NCBI GenBank assembly: GCA_017744355.1
Contig: JAGIBK010000001.1
Span: 310,001-374,000, forward strand
Length of the DNA: 64,000 nt
Direction: 5' to 3'
DNA from: a bacterium
GTDB taxonomy: Bacteria > Cyanobacteriota > Sericytochromatia > S15B-MN24 > UBA4093
Shown here in pieces: positions 26,822-35,704 of the stretch (the first letter of the stretch is position 1; each line of letters opens with the position of its first letter). The notes beneath the pieces are model-generated. The model had not been told where the DNA came from, did no database searches, and saw only the letters and a program-made list of their open reading frames with translations. A program made the translations under genes and the position numbers.

Positions 26822-27460
26822 TTACGATCGTGGGATACGCCAGAGGTACCAGGAGGCGACGGTCCTGTAAGGGCTCAGGAGCTGGCCGATCCTGGCCATC
26901 TCTCGGGCGCTGGGGGCCGCCTCGAGGTTCTTCAGTACCCGGTAGCCTTCGCGGACCCCGAAGTCGTCCGCGGGCAAGATGTCCGTGCGCTCGAGGCCGT
27001 AGATGAGCAGCATCTCGACGGTCCATCGACCGATGCCGCGAAGGGAGACGAGGCGTGCGATCAGGTCCTCGTCACGCATCTCCCAGGCTTCGTGGCGCGC
27101 CGGCACCAGGCCGCTCAGCGCGCCTTCGGCGATTCCGCGGATGGTCTCGATCTTGCGCCATGAGAAGCCGCAGGCCCGCAACACGGCGGGATCCGTCTCC
27201 AGGAGCTCGCGCGGCGCCGGGAAGGAGGTCTGAGGGTACAGGGCCAGAAGCCTTGCGAGAATCGCATCCCCTGCGCGGGTGTGGATCTGCTGGTAGGCGA
27301 CCGCCCTCACCAGGCCCTCGTAGGGCTCGCGCGCGGGGTGCGCCTGTAGGGTGCAAGGGCCGACCAGCTTCACCAGGCGTTCCCAGTCCGGATCGATCGT
27401 TTCGAGGTGCGCCTCGGCGAGGCGGTAATGGGTGGGAGACAGGCGTTGAGCTTCCATCAT
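26822..27460 (-). CDS. alkA: DNA-3-methyladenine glycosylase II
   Basis: A 212-residue HhH-GPD glycosylase that removes alkylated purines. The helix-hairpin-helix is SLRGIGRWTVEMLLIYGL (139-156), followed by the catalytic Asp in LPADDFGVREG (Asp166 likely). It lacks the N-terminal TBP-like domain of E. coli AlkA, as in many short bacterial AlkAs. Its start is 188 bases from the divergent ada gene, and the shared region contains a match to the Ada box. That arrangement suggests co-induction by methylation damage. Confidence 0.93.
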   Translation of the reverse strand: MMEAQRLSPTHYRLAEAHLETIDPDWERLVKLVGPCTLQAHPAREPYEGLVRAVAYQQIHTRAGDAILARLLALYPQTSFPAPRELLETDPAVLRACGFSWRKIETIRGIAEGALSGLVPARHEAWEMRDEDLIARLVSLRGIGRWTVEMLLIYGLERTDILPADDFGVREGYRVLKNLEAAPSAREMARIGQLLSPYRTVASWYLWRIPRS

Positions 27461-27564
27461 GGGGTTCGCTTCTAGGCTCGAATGGGGCGCTTTGAGAGCA
27501 TACCAACTCCCTGCGGCTTTGGCGCTCCGCTTCTTGCGCTTGAATCCTTCCGCCTCGTGGTGCG

Positions 27565-27577
27565 AATTCGAAAGCAA
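27565..27577 (+). promoter_or_regulatory. Ada box-like site between alkA and ada
   Basis: AAT (27565-27567) and GCAA (27574-27577), separated by exactly six bases, match the E. coli Ada A-box/B-box arrangement. A -10-like TACAGT follows at 27609-27614, so the site is centred about 50 bases upstream of the expected start, as in Ada-activated promoters. Confidence 0.6.
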
Positions 27578-27648
27578 GCGCCGGAGTGCGAGGGGCGGCG
27601 GGTGCTGCTACAGTGGATTCACGAGGAGCAACCCTGAAAGGAGCGCCC

Positions 27649-28740
27649 ATGAAGGCCCTGGAGAAGCGCACGCAGCAGGCCGCAGCCACTGAAAACGACC
27701 CGCGCTGGGCGTCGCTCGTCGCTCGGGACGCTGCAATGGACGGCCGGTTTTACTACTCGGTCGAGACGACGGGTGTGTACTGCAAGCCTTCGTGCGCCGC
27801 GCGGCGCCCTCGCCCTGAGAACGTCCGGTTTTACGAGACGGCCGAGGCTGCGGTGCTGGCAGGATTTCGTCCCTGCAAGCGCTGCAAGCCCGATCAGCCC
27901 GCGCTGAGCGAGCAACAGGCCGAGAAGGTCACGGAAGCTTGCCGCCTCATCGAGGCCTCGGAGAGGAAGCCGAGCCTCGCTGAGCTTGCGCAGCACGCGG
28001 GAATCAGCCCCTATCACTTCCATCGCATCTTCAAGGCGATCACGGGCCTCACCCCGAGAGGATACGCGGCAGCGCATCGCGCGAAGCGCGTGCGCAACGA
28101 GCTCACCCAAGGAGGAACGGTGACGTCAGCCATCTTCGACGCCGGTTACAACTCGAACGGTCGATTTTACGAGGAATCGCATCAGATCCTCGGGATGACC
28201 CCCACGGCCTACCGGAACGGCGGCGCCAACGCCGAGCTCCGCTTCGCCATCGCCGAGTGTTCGCTCGGGAGCGTGCTCATCGCCAAGAGCGAGCGGGGCG
28301 TTTGTGCCATCCTGATGGGCGACGACCCCGAGGCCCTGGTGCGCGATCTGCAGGACCGTTTCCCAAAGGCCGAACTGATCGGCGGGGATGCCGACTTCGA
28401 AGACCTCATCGCCAAGGTGGTGGGCTTCATCGAGGCACCGGCTTTGGGCCTCGACTTGCCGCTCGATATTCGAGGCACCGCCTTCCAGCAGCGGGTCTGG
28501 CGCGCGCTGAGCGAGATTCCCGTCGGCACGACCATGAGCTACACCGATATCGCCAACCGTATCGGTTCGCCTCGTTCGGTCAGAGCGGTCGCCCAAGCCT
28601 GCGCGGCGAACGCCTTGGCCGTGGCGATTCCCTGCCATCGCGTCGTGCGTAGTGACGGCGCGCTATCGGGGTATCGCTGGGGCGTCGAGCGCAAGCGCGA
28701 GTTGCTGGCGCGAGAGGCCGAAGGGGCCGCCGAGCAATAA
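27649..28740 (+). CDS. ada: Ada: methyl-DNA repair methyltransferase and transcription activator
   Basis: A 363-residue trifunctional Ada. The N-terminal zinc domain has Cys45, Cys49, Cys76 and Cys79 (the methylphosphotriester acceptor being among them). The AraC-type HTH follows at about 92-190 (LAQHAGISPYHFHRIFK). The O6-methylguanine methyltransferase has the active site AIPCHRVV (Cys329). AAAGGAG precedes the ATG. It is divergent from alkA, an adaptive-response pair. It converges on nhaD through a strong hairpin. Confidence 0.97.
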   Translation: MKALEKRTQQAAATENDPRWASLVARDAAMDGRFYYSVETTGVYCKPSCAARRPRPENVRFYETAEAAVLAGFRPCKRCKPDQPALSEQQAEKVTEACRLIEASERKPSLAELAQHAGISPYHFHRIFKAITGLTPRGYAAAHRAKRVRNELTQGGTVTSAIFDAGYNSNGRFYEESHQILGMTPTAYRNGGANAELRFAIAECSLGSVLIAKSERGVCAILMGDDPEALVRDLQDRFPKAELIGGDADFEDLIAKVVGFIEAPALGLDLPLDIRGTAFQQRVWRALSEIPVGTTMSYTDIANRIGSPRSVRAVAQACAANALAVAIPCHRVVRSDGALSGYRWGVERKRELLAREAEGAAEQ

Positions 28741-28743
28741 GAA

Positions 28744-28766
28744 TCCCCCCGCCAGGGGCGGGGGGA
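28744..28766. terminator. Hairpin between convergent ada and nhaD
   Basis: A perfect 10-bp GC-rich stem (arms 28744-28753 and 28757-28766) with a 3-base loop lies four bases after the ada stop codon and 17 bases from the nhaD end. Confidence 0.7.
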
Positions 28767-28782
28767 AGGATGGGGCGAGAAC

Positions 28783-30240
28783 CTAGAACAACGCGCGATT
28801 GATGACCAGGTGCGTGCCGATGCTCGCCGCGTAGCCCAGGGCGATTGCCCAGGTCCAGCGCAGGTGCGACAAGAAGGTGTAGACCCCGCGGGCCTGGCCC
28901 ATCAGGGCGACACCCGCCGCCGAGCCGACCGAGAGCAGCGAGCCGCCCACGCCCGCGGTGAGCGTGACGAGCAGCCACTGGCCGTGGGACATGTCGGGGT
29001 TCATGGAGAGCACGGCGAACATGACCGGGATGTTGTCCACGACCGCCGAGAGGAGCCCGACGAGCACGTTGGCGGCCGTCGGCCCCAGGTCCCCGTACAT
29101 CCAGTTGGAGGCGAGCGTCAGGTAGCCGAGGGTGCCCAGGCCGCCCACGCAGACGATGACCCCGTAGAAGAACATGAGGGTGTCCCACTCGGCGCGCTCC
29201 AGCTGCTTGAAGACGTCGAAGCGATCCTTGTGGACGTGGGCGTGGGGGATGGCGAGCGGCTCGGCGAAGACGTCGTCCGGCTCGTTGATGACGGCCACCT
29301 GGGGGTGGGGCGCGCGGCTCATGAAGTAGCCGTAGAGCTTGAGCACGCCGAGGCCCGTCATCATCCCGAGCACCGGGGGCAGGTGCAGGAAGTTGTGGAA
29401 GCACACCGAGAGCACGATGGTGCCGACGAAGAGGAAAAGGACGGGCATGGCGCCGCGGCGCATCTCGATTTTCTCGGTGATGGGGTCGGGCTTGCCCTTC
29501 TCGATGGAGAAGGCCATCAGGGTCGCGGGCACCAGCCAGTTGACCAGCGACGGCAGGAACAGGTCGAAGAATTCGCCGAAGGTCACGAGGCCCTTCTGCC
29601 AGACCATGAGGGTCGTGATGTCCCCGAAGGGGCTGAAGGCGCCCCCGGCGTTGGCGGCGACCACCACGTTGATGCAGGCGACTGCGATGAACTTGGGCTT
29701 GCCGGCTCCGACCGCCAGCACGACGGCCCCCATCAGCAGGGCGGTCGTCAGGTTGTCGGCGATGGGCGAGATGCAGAAGGCGAGGGCGCCCGTCACCCAG
29801 AACAGGCCGCGCAGCGAGAAGCCGCGGCCCACGAGCCAGGCGCGCAGCGCGTCGAACACCCGGCGGTCGTCGAGGGTGTTGATGAAGGTCATGGCCGCGA
29901 GCAGGAACAGGAAGAGCTCGCCGAACTCGAGCAGGTTGTGCCGGATGGCGGTCTCGGCGGTGTGGGTGTCGCCCGCGCGCGCGTACGCGAGCCCGATGAG
30001 CGCCCAGATGAGACCGGCTGCGACCATGACGGGCTTGGACTTGCGCAGGTGCAGGGCCTCCTCGCCCATGACCAGGGCGTAGGCCAGCGTGAAGATGACG
30101 ATCGAGGCGATGCCGAACCAGGTGCCCGTCAGATCCAGAGGGACGGCGCCATCCGTCGCGCTGGCCCATGCGCTAGAGGGTAGTAAGACCGCTGTTAGCG
30201 CTAGTAGGAAGGGAAGGAGCAGGGTTCGAAGCAACGTCAT
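28783..30240 (-). CDS. nhaD: Na+/H+ antiporter, NhaD family
   Basis: A 485-residue NhaD antiporter, exporting Na+ (or Li+) for H+. A signal-like first helix precedes about 12 membrane helices. Family motifs are FGELFLFLLAAMTFINTLDDR, ISPIADNLTTALLMGAV, NAGGAFSPFGDITTLM and, near the end, VDNIPVMFAVL. AAGGA lies six bases before the ATG. The upstream histidine kinase gene ends only 36 bases away on the same strand, so the two may be cotranscribed. That gap contains GGGTAAACCC (30266-30275), a weak relative of the operator described at 14.6, 56.5 and 59.6 kb. Confidence 0.95.
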   Translation of the reverse strand: MTLLRTLLLPFLLALTAVLLPSSAWASATDGAVPLDLTGTWFGIASIVIFTLAYALVMGEEALHLRKSKPVMVAAGLIWALIGLAYARAGDTHTAETAIRHNLLEFGELFLFLLAAMTFINTLDDRRVFDALRAWLVGRGFSLRGLFWVTGALAFCISPIADNLTTALLMGAVVLAVGAGKPKFIAVACINVVVAANAGGAFSPFGDITTLMVWQKGLVTFGEFFDLFLPSLVNWLVPATLMAFSIEKGKPDPITEKIEMRRGAMPVLFLFVGTIVLSVCFHNFLHLPPVLGMMTGLGVLKLYGYFMSRAPHPQVAVINEPDDVFAEPLAIPHAHVHKDRFDVFKQLERAEWDTLMFFYGVIVCVGGLGTLGYLTLASNWMYGDLGPTAANVLVGLLSAVVDNIPVMFAVLSMNPDMSHGQWLLVTLTAGVGGSLLSVGSAAGVALMGQARGVYTFLSHLRWTWAIALGYAASIGTHLVINRALF

Positions 30241-30276
30241 CAGCCATCCTTAGGGGGTGCGTGGAGGGTAAACCCT

Positions 30277-32772
30277 TTAAGCATGCCCTGTCTGCCCTTG
30301 GAGGGCAAGTTCAGGCGCCGGCACGGCGGCGAGGCTGAACCAGAAAGTGCTCCCCTGCTTCAAGGTGCTTTCGACGCCGATGTCGCCTCCGTGCTGCTCG
30401 ATCAGGGCCTTCGAGATCGCAAGGCCCAGCCCGGCGCCGCCCCGCTCGCGGGTCTGGCTCGCATCCACCTGGAAGAACTTCTCGAAGAGCCGCGGCTGGT
30501 GCTCGATCGAGATGCCGATGCCGGTGTCCTGCACCTCGACGCGGACGCCCTCGCTGGAGGCGCGGACCCTGACGCTGACGGTGCCGCCGCGCGGAGTGAA
30601 CTTGATGGCGTTCCCGACCAGGTTGAGCAGCACCTGCCCGATCCGACGGCCGTCCATGGGCAGGTACAGTGGGTACTCCGGCAGCTTGGCTTCGAGCGTC
30701 AGGCCGGCGGCGAGAGCCTGCGGGGTGAGACTCTCCAGCTCGGTGCGAATGACCTGCGCGAGATCCGTCTCGGCGATCGCGAGCTTGAGCGTGCCGGCCT
30801 CGAGGCGGGCGAAGTCGAGCATGTCGTCGATGATCCGCGCCAGGCGCTTGCCGCCTTCCTGGATCTGGGAAACGTACTCGTGCTGGGTGGGGCTCAGGGG
30901 ACCGCCGAATTCCTCTTCCAGGAACTCGGCGAACCCCAGGATCGAGGCCAGGGGCGTGCGCAGCTCGTGGGAGGCCGTGTTGAGGAAGTCGCGCTTGAGG
31001 TGGTCCAGCTCGCGAAGCTCGGCGTTAGCTTGCTCCAGCTCTTTGGCGCGCTGGATGGCCTCGGTGTAGAGCTGGACGCTGCGATAGGAGAGGCTCAATT
31101 GCTGGCTCAGGTTGGCGAGCAGGGCGCGCGCGCTCCGGCTGTAGGGCAGATCCGACTTCGCCGGCCCGATGATCAGGCACCCCACCCGTCCCTCTTGGTT
31201 GAGCAGCGGCAAGAGCAGGGCCTGCGCGAACGGCCCGATGTCGCGGGGCGCCGGCGAGAGGCGGGCCGGGGCCTCCAGGACCTCGCGCACGGCAAGGTGA
31301 TCCGCTTGAAGGAGGGTCCCGAGGGGGAGGTCGTGCCCACGGCTGTCGGCGATGACGAAGCCCTTGGTCTCGGTCGAGGCGCGGAACAGCACCGCCAGGT
31401 AGCGAGGCTGCAGGGCCAGGGTGATGAGGTCGCCGTATGCGGCAAGCAGGGTCTGCGGGTTCCGGGTCGTCCGCGAGAGCAAGCCGAAGTGCTCGGTCAG
31501 CGCCTGGAGGTCGAAGCCGGGGCGGTAGAACGAGCGATCCACCAGGCGCTTCAGGCCGTCGCGCAGGGGCAGGATCACGATCGCGATGGTGGCGGTGATG
31601 ACGAGGCCCGCCAGCCTCGGATCGCCGCCGATCAGCCAGTCGGCGAGCGCCGCGAGGCTGACGTAGAGGAGCGCGAGCAGGCTGATGACGAGCGAGTAGG
31701 TGATCGTCCGCTTGATGAGCCCTTCGATCTCGAAGAGCTGGTGGCGCAGAATGGCGTAGGCGATCGCGAGCGGGAAGCTCGCCAGGCCGAGCGAGATCGC
31801 CTCGGGGTGCAGGAGGCTGCGCAGAACCCCGGCGCTCTCCAGCACGACGATCAGGCCGATGGGGAGGAAGGCGAAGACGCCGCCCCAAAGCAGGACGCGC
31901 CCTTGGCGCCGCTCGCGGGGTGAGCTGCCGGGGCTGCGCAGGGTCCAGATGACGCTTGCGGGCAAGGCGAGCACCCCGATGAACGCGGGCACGCAGAGGA
32001 GCCGGATGGCCACGAGCTGCTGCCCCCCGAACCAGAGGGGCAGCATGGCGGCGATCGAGAGCGCGCCGACCCCGGCGTTGGCGAGCGGCAGCCATGGATG
32101 ACGATCCAGCACGGGCCAGCGGCGCGGCAGGTGCATGGCCAGGTTCAGGCTCAGTGGGCCGAAGAGGGCAAAGGGGATCATGCAGCCCAGGCTACCGAGC
32201 AGGTAGGTGTTGCCCGACTCGAAGGCGCTGACCAGGATGAGGGCCGAGCAAACGCTGTAGAGCCAGTGCGCAACGCTCAGCGGCTGGCGCGGGCTGAGCT
32301 TGGAGACGGTCGCCCCCACCAGCAGGTGCAACAGCCCCATCAGCCAGAAGAGCAAGGGATACCGAAGCCAGGCGCGCAGCGGATAGCGCTGGGTGGGGAT
32401 GGTGACCCGGAATTTCTCGTGCTGAGCGCTTCGGGCCTTTCGCTCGACCTGATAGGTCAAGGGGGTGCCGAGCGGGCGTGCTGCGGTGTAACGGTTTAGC
32501 CAGGGCCCCGAAACCACGGGGTGGCCGTCGACATGGGTGATGCGATCGCCCGAGCTAAGCGTCCGGGTGGCGTCCGGCAGGATCACTGCGCCAACCGTGT
32601 TGTCCTGTCGCAGGGTGAAGCCCGGATAGAGGCGGTCGATCCAGGGCAGTTCGAGGATCAAGCAGTAAACGCTGTAGGCCAGGACCAGGGTGATGGTTGC
32701 ATAGAACCCGACGGTCCGAACCCGGTGACTCAACGTATTTGACCTCGTGATGAAGCTGTGGTGAGGGGCCAT
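30277..32772 (-). CDS. Large membrane sensor histidine kinase with PDZ-like segment
   Basis: An 831-residue sensor. A first membrane helix (about 18-40) is followed by an extracytoplasmic PDZ-like stretch (about 45-110, with GDRITHVDGHPVV). Then come about seven membrane helices (140-350), a GAF-like region (about 415-560), HisKA with phospho-acceptor His602 (NTASHELRTPLA), and HATPase (NLVGNAIKFTPRGG, DTGIGI, GAGLGLAIS). No response regulator is adjacent; the next gene on the strand is nhaD. The ATG is tentative because no ribosome site is visible; an in-frame TTG at 32733 has GAGG upstream. Confidence 0.88.
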   Translation of the reverse strand: MAPHHSFITRSNTLSHRVRTVGFYATITLVLAYSVYCLILELPWIDRLYPGFTLRQDNTVGAVILPDATRTLSSGDRITHVDGHPVVSGPWLNRYTAARPLGTPLTYQVERKARSAQHEKFRVTIPTQRYPLRAWLRYPLLFWLMGLLHLLVGATVSKLSPRQPLSVAHWLYSVCSALILVSAFESGNTYLLGSLGCMIPFALFGPLSLNLAMHLPRRWPVLDRHPWLPLANAGVGALSIAAMLPLWFGGQQLVAIRLLCVPAFIGVLALPASVIWTLRSPGSSPRERRQGRVLLWGGVFAFLPIGLIVVLESAGVLRSLLHPEAISLGLASFPLAIAYAILRHQLFEIEGLIKRTITYSLVISLLALLYVSLAALADWLIGGDPRLAGLVITATIAIVILPLRDGLKRLVDRSFYRPGFDLQALTEHFGLLSRTTRNPQTLLAAYGDLITLALQPRYLAVLFRASTETKGFVIADSRGHDLPLGTLLQADHLAVREVLEAPARLSPAPRDIGPFAQALLLPLLNQEGRVGCLIIGPAKSDLPYSRSARALLANLSQQLSLSYRSVQLYTEAIQRAKELEQANAELRELDHLKRDFLNTASHELRTPLASILGFAEFLEEEFGGPLSPTQHEYVSQIQEGGKRLARIIDDMLDFARLEAGTLKLAIAETDLAQVIRTELESLTPQALAAGLTLEAKLPEYPLYLPMDGRRIGQVLLNLVGNAIKFTPRGGTVSVRVRASSEGVRVEVQDTGIGISIEHQPRLFEKFFQVDASQTRERGGAGLGLAISKALIEQHGGDIGVESTLKQGSTFWFSLAAVPAPELALQGQTGHA

Positions 32773-32889
32773 TATCGCACGGCGAGGGTGAGGGATGGTG
32801 AGGTTTTTACAGGGATTTAATAAAATACTTAAGCCTGGTTAATCTACGAGGGTTAGCGAGCAGGAACTCGCTCATTCCTGCGACACACG

Positions 32890-32927
32890 ACAAGGCCGGC
32901 CGCGAGAAACCTCGCGGCCGGCCTTGT
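32890..32927 (-). terminator. Strong terminator hairpin after the helicase gene
   Basis: A perfect 17-bp inverted repeat (arms 32890-32906 and 32911-32927, loop AAAC) begins ten bases beyond the helicase stop. No T-run follows on the minus strand, so it may need help or protect the 3' end. Confidence 0.75.
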
Positions 32928-32936
32928 CATGTGGAT

Positions 32937-34280
32937 TTAACGTCTGCGGGCGGGCTGCTCCGACGCCTGGGACTGGCGGTTTCGGCCACCCCCCTGGCCC
33001 GAGGCTTGAGCTTGCCGGTTCCGGTCGCCACCGTGCCCCGAGGTCTGGGACTGCCGGTTACGGCCGTTTCCTTGCCCGGTTGCCTGGGCCTGACGATTCC
33101 GGCCGCCGCCCTGGCGCGGCGCGCGGGCGGGTTCGGCCTCCGCGGCCGGATCGGGAGCCGGCAGGCGCGACAGGTCGAGCGGGAAGGGCTCGCAGGCGAT
33201 CTTCTTCTGGATCACCTTGAAAGTCGCTTCGCCGTCGGCCGTCACCATGATGACGGTCTTGCCCTCGCTGCCGTTACGGCCGGTGCGGCCGCTGCGATGG
33301 ATGTAGGTCTCGGCGGTCGTCGGCACCGCGTAGTGGAAGACGTGGCTGACGCCCTCGATGTCGAGGCCGCGCGCGGCCACGTCGGTCGCCACCAGGGTCC
33401 GAATCTCGCCGGAACGGAAGCGATCGAGCATGGTGTTGCGGGCGTTCTGCGACATGTTGCCGTTGAGGAAGCCCGCCTTGATGCTCGCCCGCTGCTCCAG
33501 CTTGAGAGCCAGGCGCTTGGTCTCGTGCTTCATCTGGGTGAAGATGATCGCCCGATCCGGCTGCTCGTCCTCAAGCATGGCGATGAGGGCGTCGAGACGC
33601 TGCTCGGGCTTGAGGCGCAGGTAGTAGTGGCTGATCTCGCGGGGCGAGACCTCGGCCTGCTGCACCAGCTTCACCACCGCGGGGTCCTTGAGGTGCTTGT
33701 GGGCGATCGCCTCGATCTCCTTGGGCATGGTCGCCGAGAGGATCAAGGTTTGCTGCCGCTGGGGCAGGTGGCCCATCAGGTGCTCGATGTCGCGCCGGAA
33801 GCCCATGTCGAGCATCTGGTCGGCTTCGTCGAGCACCAGGATCCGCACCCGGCCGAGGTTCAGGGTGCCGCGCTGCAGCAGGTCCTTGAGGCGGCCCGGG
33901 GTGCCGACCACCAGGTCCACCCCCCGACGCACGGCCTCTTCTTGCCGGTTGAGGCTGACGCCCCCGTAGATGGGGAACACCTTGAGGCTCCCCATGCTCC
34001 CGATCGAGGCGATCGCCTCGCAGACCTGGATCGCAAGCTCCCGGGTGGGCACGACGACCAGCGCCTGCGGGTACCCCTTGGGCGCGAGCAGCGACAGCAG
34101 CGGGAGCCCGAAGGCCAGGGTCTTGCCCGAGCCGGTCTTGGCCTGGACCAGGGCGTCACGCCCGGCCAGGACCAGCGGGATGGTGTGCTGCTGAACGGGG
34201 GTGGGGCGCTCGAAACCGAGCGCCTTCAAGCCCCGCTGCACGGCCGGATGGAGGTCAAACTCCTCGAAATGAGCGGTCAA
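32937..34280 (-). CDS. DEAD-box RNA helicase (RhlE-like) with RNRQ-repeat tail
   Basis: A 447-residue ATP-dependent RNA helicase. Motifs in order: Q-motif (FERPTPVQQHTIP), Walker A (AKTGSGKT), PTRELA, TPGR, DEAD, SAT, then in domain 2 IIFTQM, ARGLDIEG and HRSGRTGRNG. The C-terminal tail (residues 389-440) is four 13-residue repeats with core RNRQ, Gln/Gly/Arg-rich like RNA-binding RGG tails. A zinc-ribbon protein gene ends 24 bases upstream on the same strand. The role is probably ribosome assembly or cold-stress RNA remodelling. Confidence 0.95.
   Translation of the reverse strand: MTAHFEEFDLHPAVQRGLKALGFERPTPVQQHTIPLVLAGRDALVQAKTGSGKTLAFGLPLLSLLAPKGYPQALVVVPTRELAIQVCEAIASIGSMGSLKVFPIYGGVSLNRQEEAVRRGVDLVVGTPGRLKDLLQRGTLNLGRVRILVLDEADQMLDMGFRRDIEHLMGHLPQRQQTLILSATMPKEIEAIAHKHLKDPAVVKLVQQAEVSPREISHYYLRLKPEQRLDALIAMLEDEQPDRAIIFTQMKHETKRLALKLEQRASIKAGFLNGNMSQNARNTMLDRFRSGEIRTLVATDVAARGLDIEGVSHVFHYAVPTTAETYIHRSGRTGRNGSEGKTVIMVTADGEATFKVIQKKIACEPFPLDLSRLPAPDPAAEAEPARAPRQGGGRNRQAQATGQGNGRNRQSQTSGHGGDRNRQAQASGQGGGRNRQSQASEQPARRR
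32961..33116 (-). repeat. Four 39-bp coding repeats in the helicase tail
   Basis: Four tandem in-frame units of 13 codons, consensus G-Q-G-G-G-R-N-R-Q-A/S-Q-A/T-S/T, encode the disordered basic tail. Confidence 0.85.
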
Positions 34281-34304
34281 GCTGGTTCCTTTCGTCCGGC
34301 CGCG

Positions 34305-34592
34305 TTATGCGCGGGCCTTGGGCTGGAAGCAGTTGCGGCACTGCACCGGCTTGCCGGCGGTCGGCTCGAAGGGCACCGTGGTCTCGATGCCGCAGGTGCT
34401 GCACACGGCCGGGAACATGGGGCGCGCAGCGCCCGTGCTGGGACCACCAGCCGTAGCGCCAGCCGCGGGGGCCGCCGCGGGGCTCGGAGCCGGACGCGAG
34501 AAGCGGCGAGCGGGCGACGCCTTCTTCTTGTGGAGCTTCGCGTACTCGAGGTTGCGCTTGGCCTTTTCAGCCTTGGTCGAATTCTTGCCCAT
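34305..34592 (-). CDS. Zinc-ribbon protein linked to the helicase
   Basis: A 95-residue protein. The N-terminus is Lys-rich and helical (MGKNSTKAEKAKRNLEYAKL), the middle is Ala/Pro-rich, and the C-terminus is a CxxC...CxxC zinc ribbon (CSTCGIETTVPFEPTAGKPV then CRNCF). This ribbon type occurs in small proteins linked to RNA or ribosome functions. The ATG at 34592 is chosen for the AAGGGGGAAG site; upstream codons look non-coding. It is probably cotranscribed with the helicase and helps bind RNA (inference). Confidence 0.75.
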   Translation of the reverse strand: MGKNSTKAEKAKRNLEYAKLHKKKASPARRFSRPAPSPAAAPAAGATAGGPSTGAARPMFPAVCSTCGIETTVPFEPTAGKPVQCRNCFQPKARA

Positions 34593-34648
34593 GGTCGGTC
34601 TTCCCCCTTCTGAACGGGCAGCCGTAGCCGCGTGGCCAGGCATCCCGC

Positions 34649-34683
34649 AAAAAGAGAGTCCGCGCTGTTAAACGCAGACTCTC
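34649..34683 (-). terminator. Intrinsic terminator or attenuator before the zinc-ribbon/helicase operon
   Basis: On the minus strand an 11-bp stem (one G-U pair; arms at 34673-34683 and 34654-34664, 8-base loop) is followed by five T. It ends the upstream SDR transcript or, since a promoter (TTTCCG, 17 bases, TATTAT, 34773 to 34745) lies between, acts as an attenuator in a leader of about 145 bases. Confidence 0.65.
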
Positions 34684-34744
34684 CACTTTTAACAATCGTA
34701 TGGTCGCGACTGAGCAGAGCCTCGTCGCTTAATATGCTTTTCTT

Positions 34745-34773
34745 ATAATAGCAGGAGCGGGCGCCCTCGGAAA
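34745..34773 (-). promoter_or_regulatory. Candidate promoter of the zinc-ribbon/helicase operon
   Basis: TTTCCG (34773-34768) and TATTAT (34750-34745) on the minus strand are 17 bases apart. The expected start near 34738 would give a leader of about 145 bases that contains the hairpin-T5 element. Confidence 0.5.
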
Positions 34774-34794
34774 GAGGTAAGCCGCTTGGTGTCG

Positions 34795-35499
34795 TTATTG
34801 GAGTCGCAGGACCTCGCCCGAGACGGCCTGCGCCTCGGGGCTCATCAGGAAGGCGATCGTATCGGCCACGGCCTCGCGCGCCACGGTGTTGGGGGCGTTT
34901 TCGCCCAGCATCGCGACCATGTCGCCGGTCCGGATGGTGGTCGGGGCCACGGCGTTCGCGCGGACCACGCCGCGCTCCTCTTCGGCCACCGCGCGCATCA
35001 GCTTCAGAACAGCGCTCTTGGAGGCCGCGTAGGCCGAGATCTCGGGCGCGCTCGATTCGAGCAGGGCTGCGACCGAGCCGATGTAGACGATGGAGCCCTC
35101 GGCGTTGCGCAGCATCGGCAGGAAGAAACGGGTCGCATGGTAAGCGGTCGTCGCATTGAGGGCGAACATGCGGCCCCAGACCCCCGGGTCGCTCTCGCGC
35201 ACGGGGCCGCTCATCTCGAAGCCACCCGCGACGTTCACCAGCCCGTCCAGGCGATCGCCCGTGAGCGCGCCGACCTCGGCGGCCACCCGCGCGACCTCAT
35301 CGGCGTTGGTGAGGTCGCATTCGAAGGCCGTGACGTCGTGCCCCTCGCCCCGCAGCGACGCGAGGCAATCGGCGGCCTCGTCGTGCCGGTAGACGATCGC
35401 GATCACCTTGGCGCCTTGCGCCCCAAAGGCCCTGACGACGGCCTCTCCCAGTTGGCCGACGCGGCCGACGCCCGTGACGAGAATCGTGCGTTGCTTCAA
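34795..35499 (-). CDS. Short-chain dehydrogenase/reductase
   Basis: A 234-residue SDR, NAD(P)-dependent oxidoreductase. The TTG start is preferred because GGAGGA lies five bases upstream and the reading then starts KQRTILVTG. The glycine loop is TGVGRVGQLGEA. NVAGG, the catalytic Ser region YIGSVAAL and YAASK follow in normal spacing, and AVAPTTIRT matches the family. The substrate is not deducible. It is divergent from the cytochrome gene across 205 bases. Confidence 0.88.
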   Translation of the reverse strand: MKQRTILVTGVGRVGQLGEAVVRAFGAQGAKVIAIVYRHDEAADCLASLRGEGHDVTAFECDLTNADEVARVAAEVGALTGDRLDGLVNVAGGFEMSGPVRESDPGVWGRMFALNATTAYHATRFFLPMLRNAEGSIVYIGSVAALLESSAPEISAYAASKSAVLKLMRAVAEEERGVVRANAVAPTTIRTGDMVAMLGENAPNTVAREAVADTIAFLMSPEAQAVSGEVLRLQ

Positions 35500-35704
35500 G
35501 TCTTCCTCCGTATGGTGCGTGATGATGCCTGAAGGCACCATTTTGCGCCAACTCGCCATGGAGATTCAAGCGCGCATGGCGTATGACAAATTTTCGGACG
35601 ATTGCTTTGAGGTAGTGTAGATGAGCGCGGCCTGGGTACACCAAGTATGCAAGCGAGCAAGGGCTCCCAGCTGCGGGGCTCTCCCAATATGGAGGAGAAC
35701 CAAC

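Noticed and set aside
32855..32882. Two mutually exclusive small hairpins before the helicase terminator
   Set aside because: AGCGAG/CTCGCT and GCAGGAA/TTCCTGC overlap and could suggest a switch, but no plus-strand gene follows closely and stems are short.
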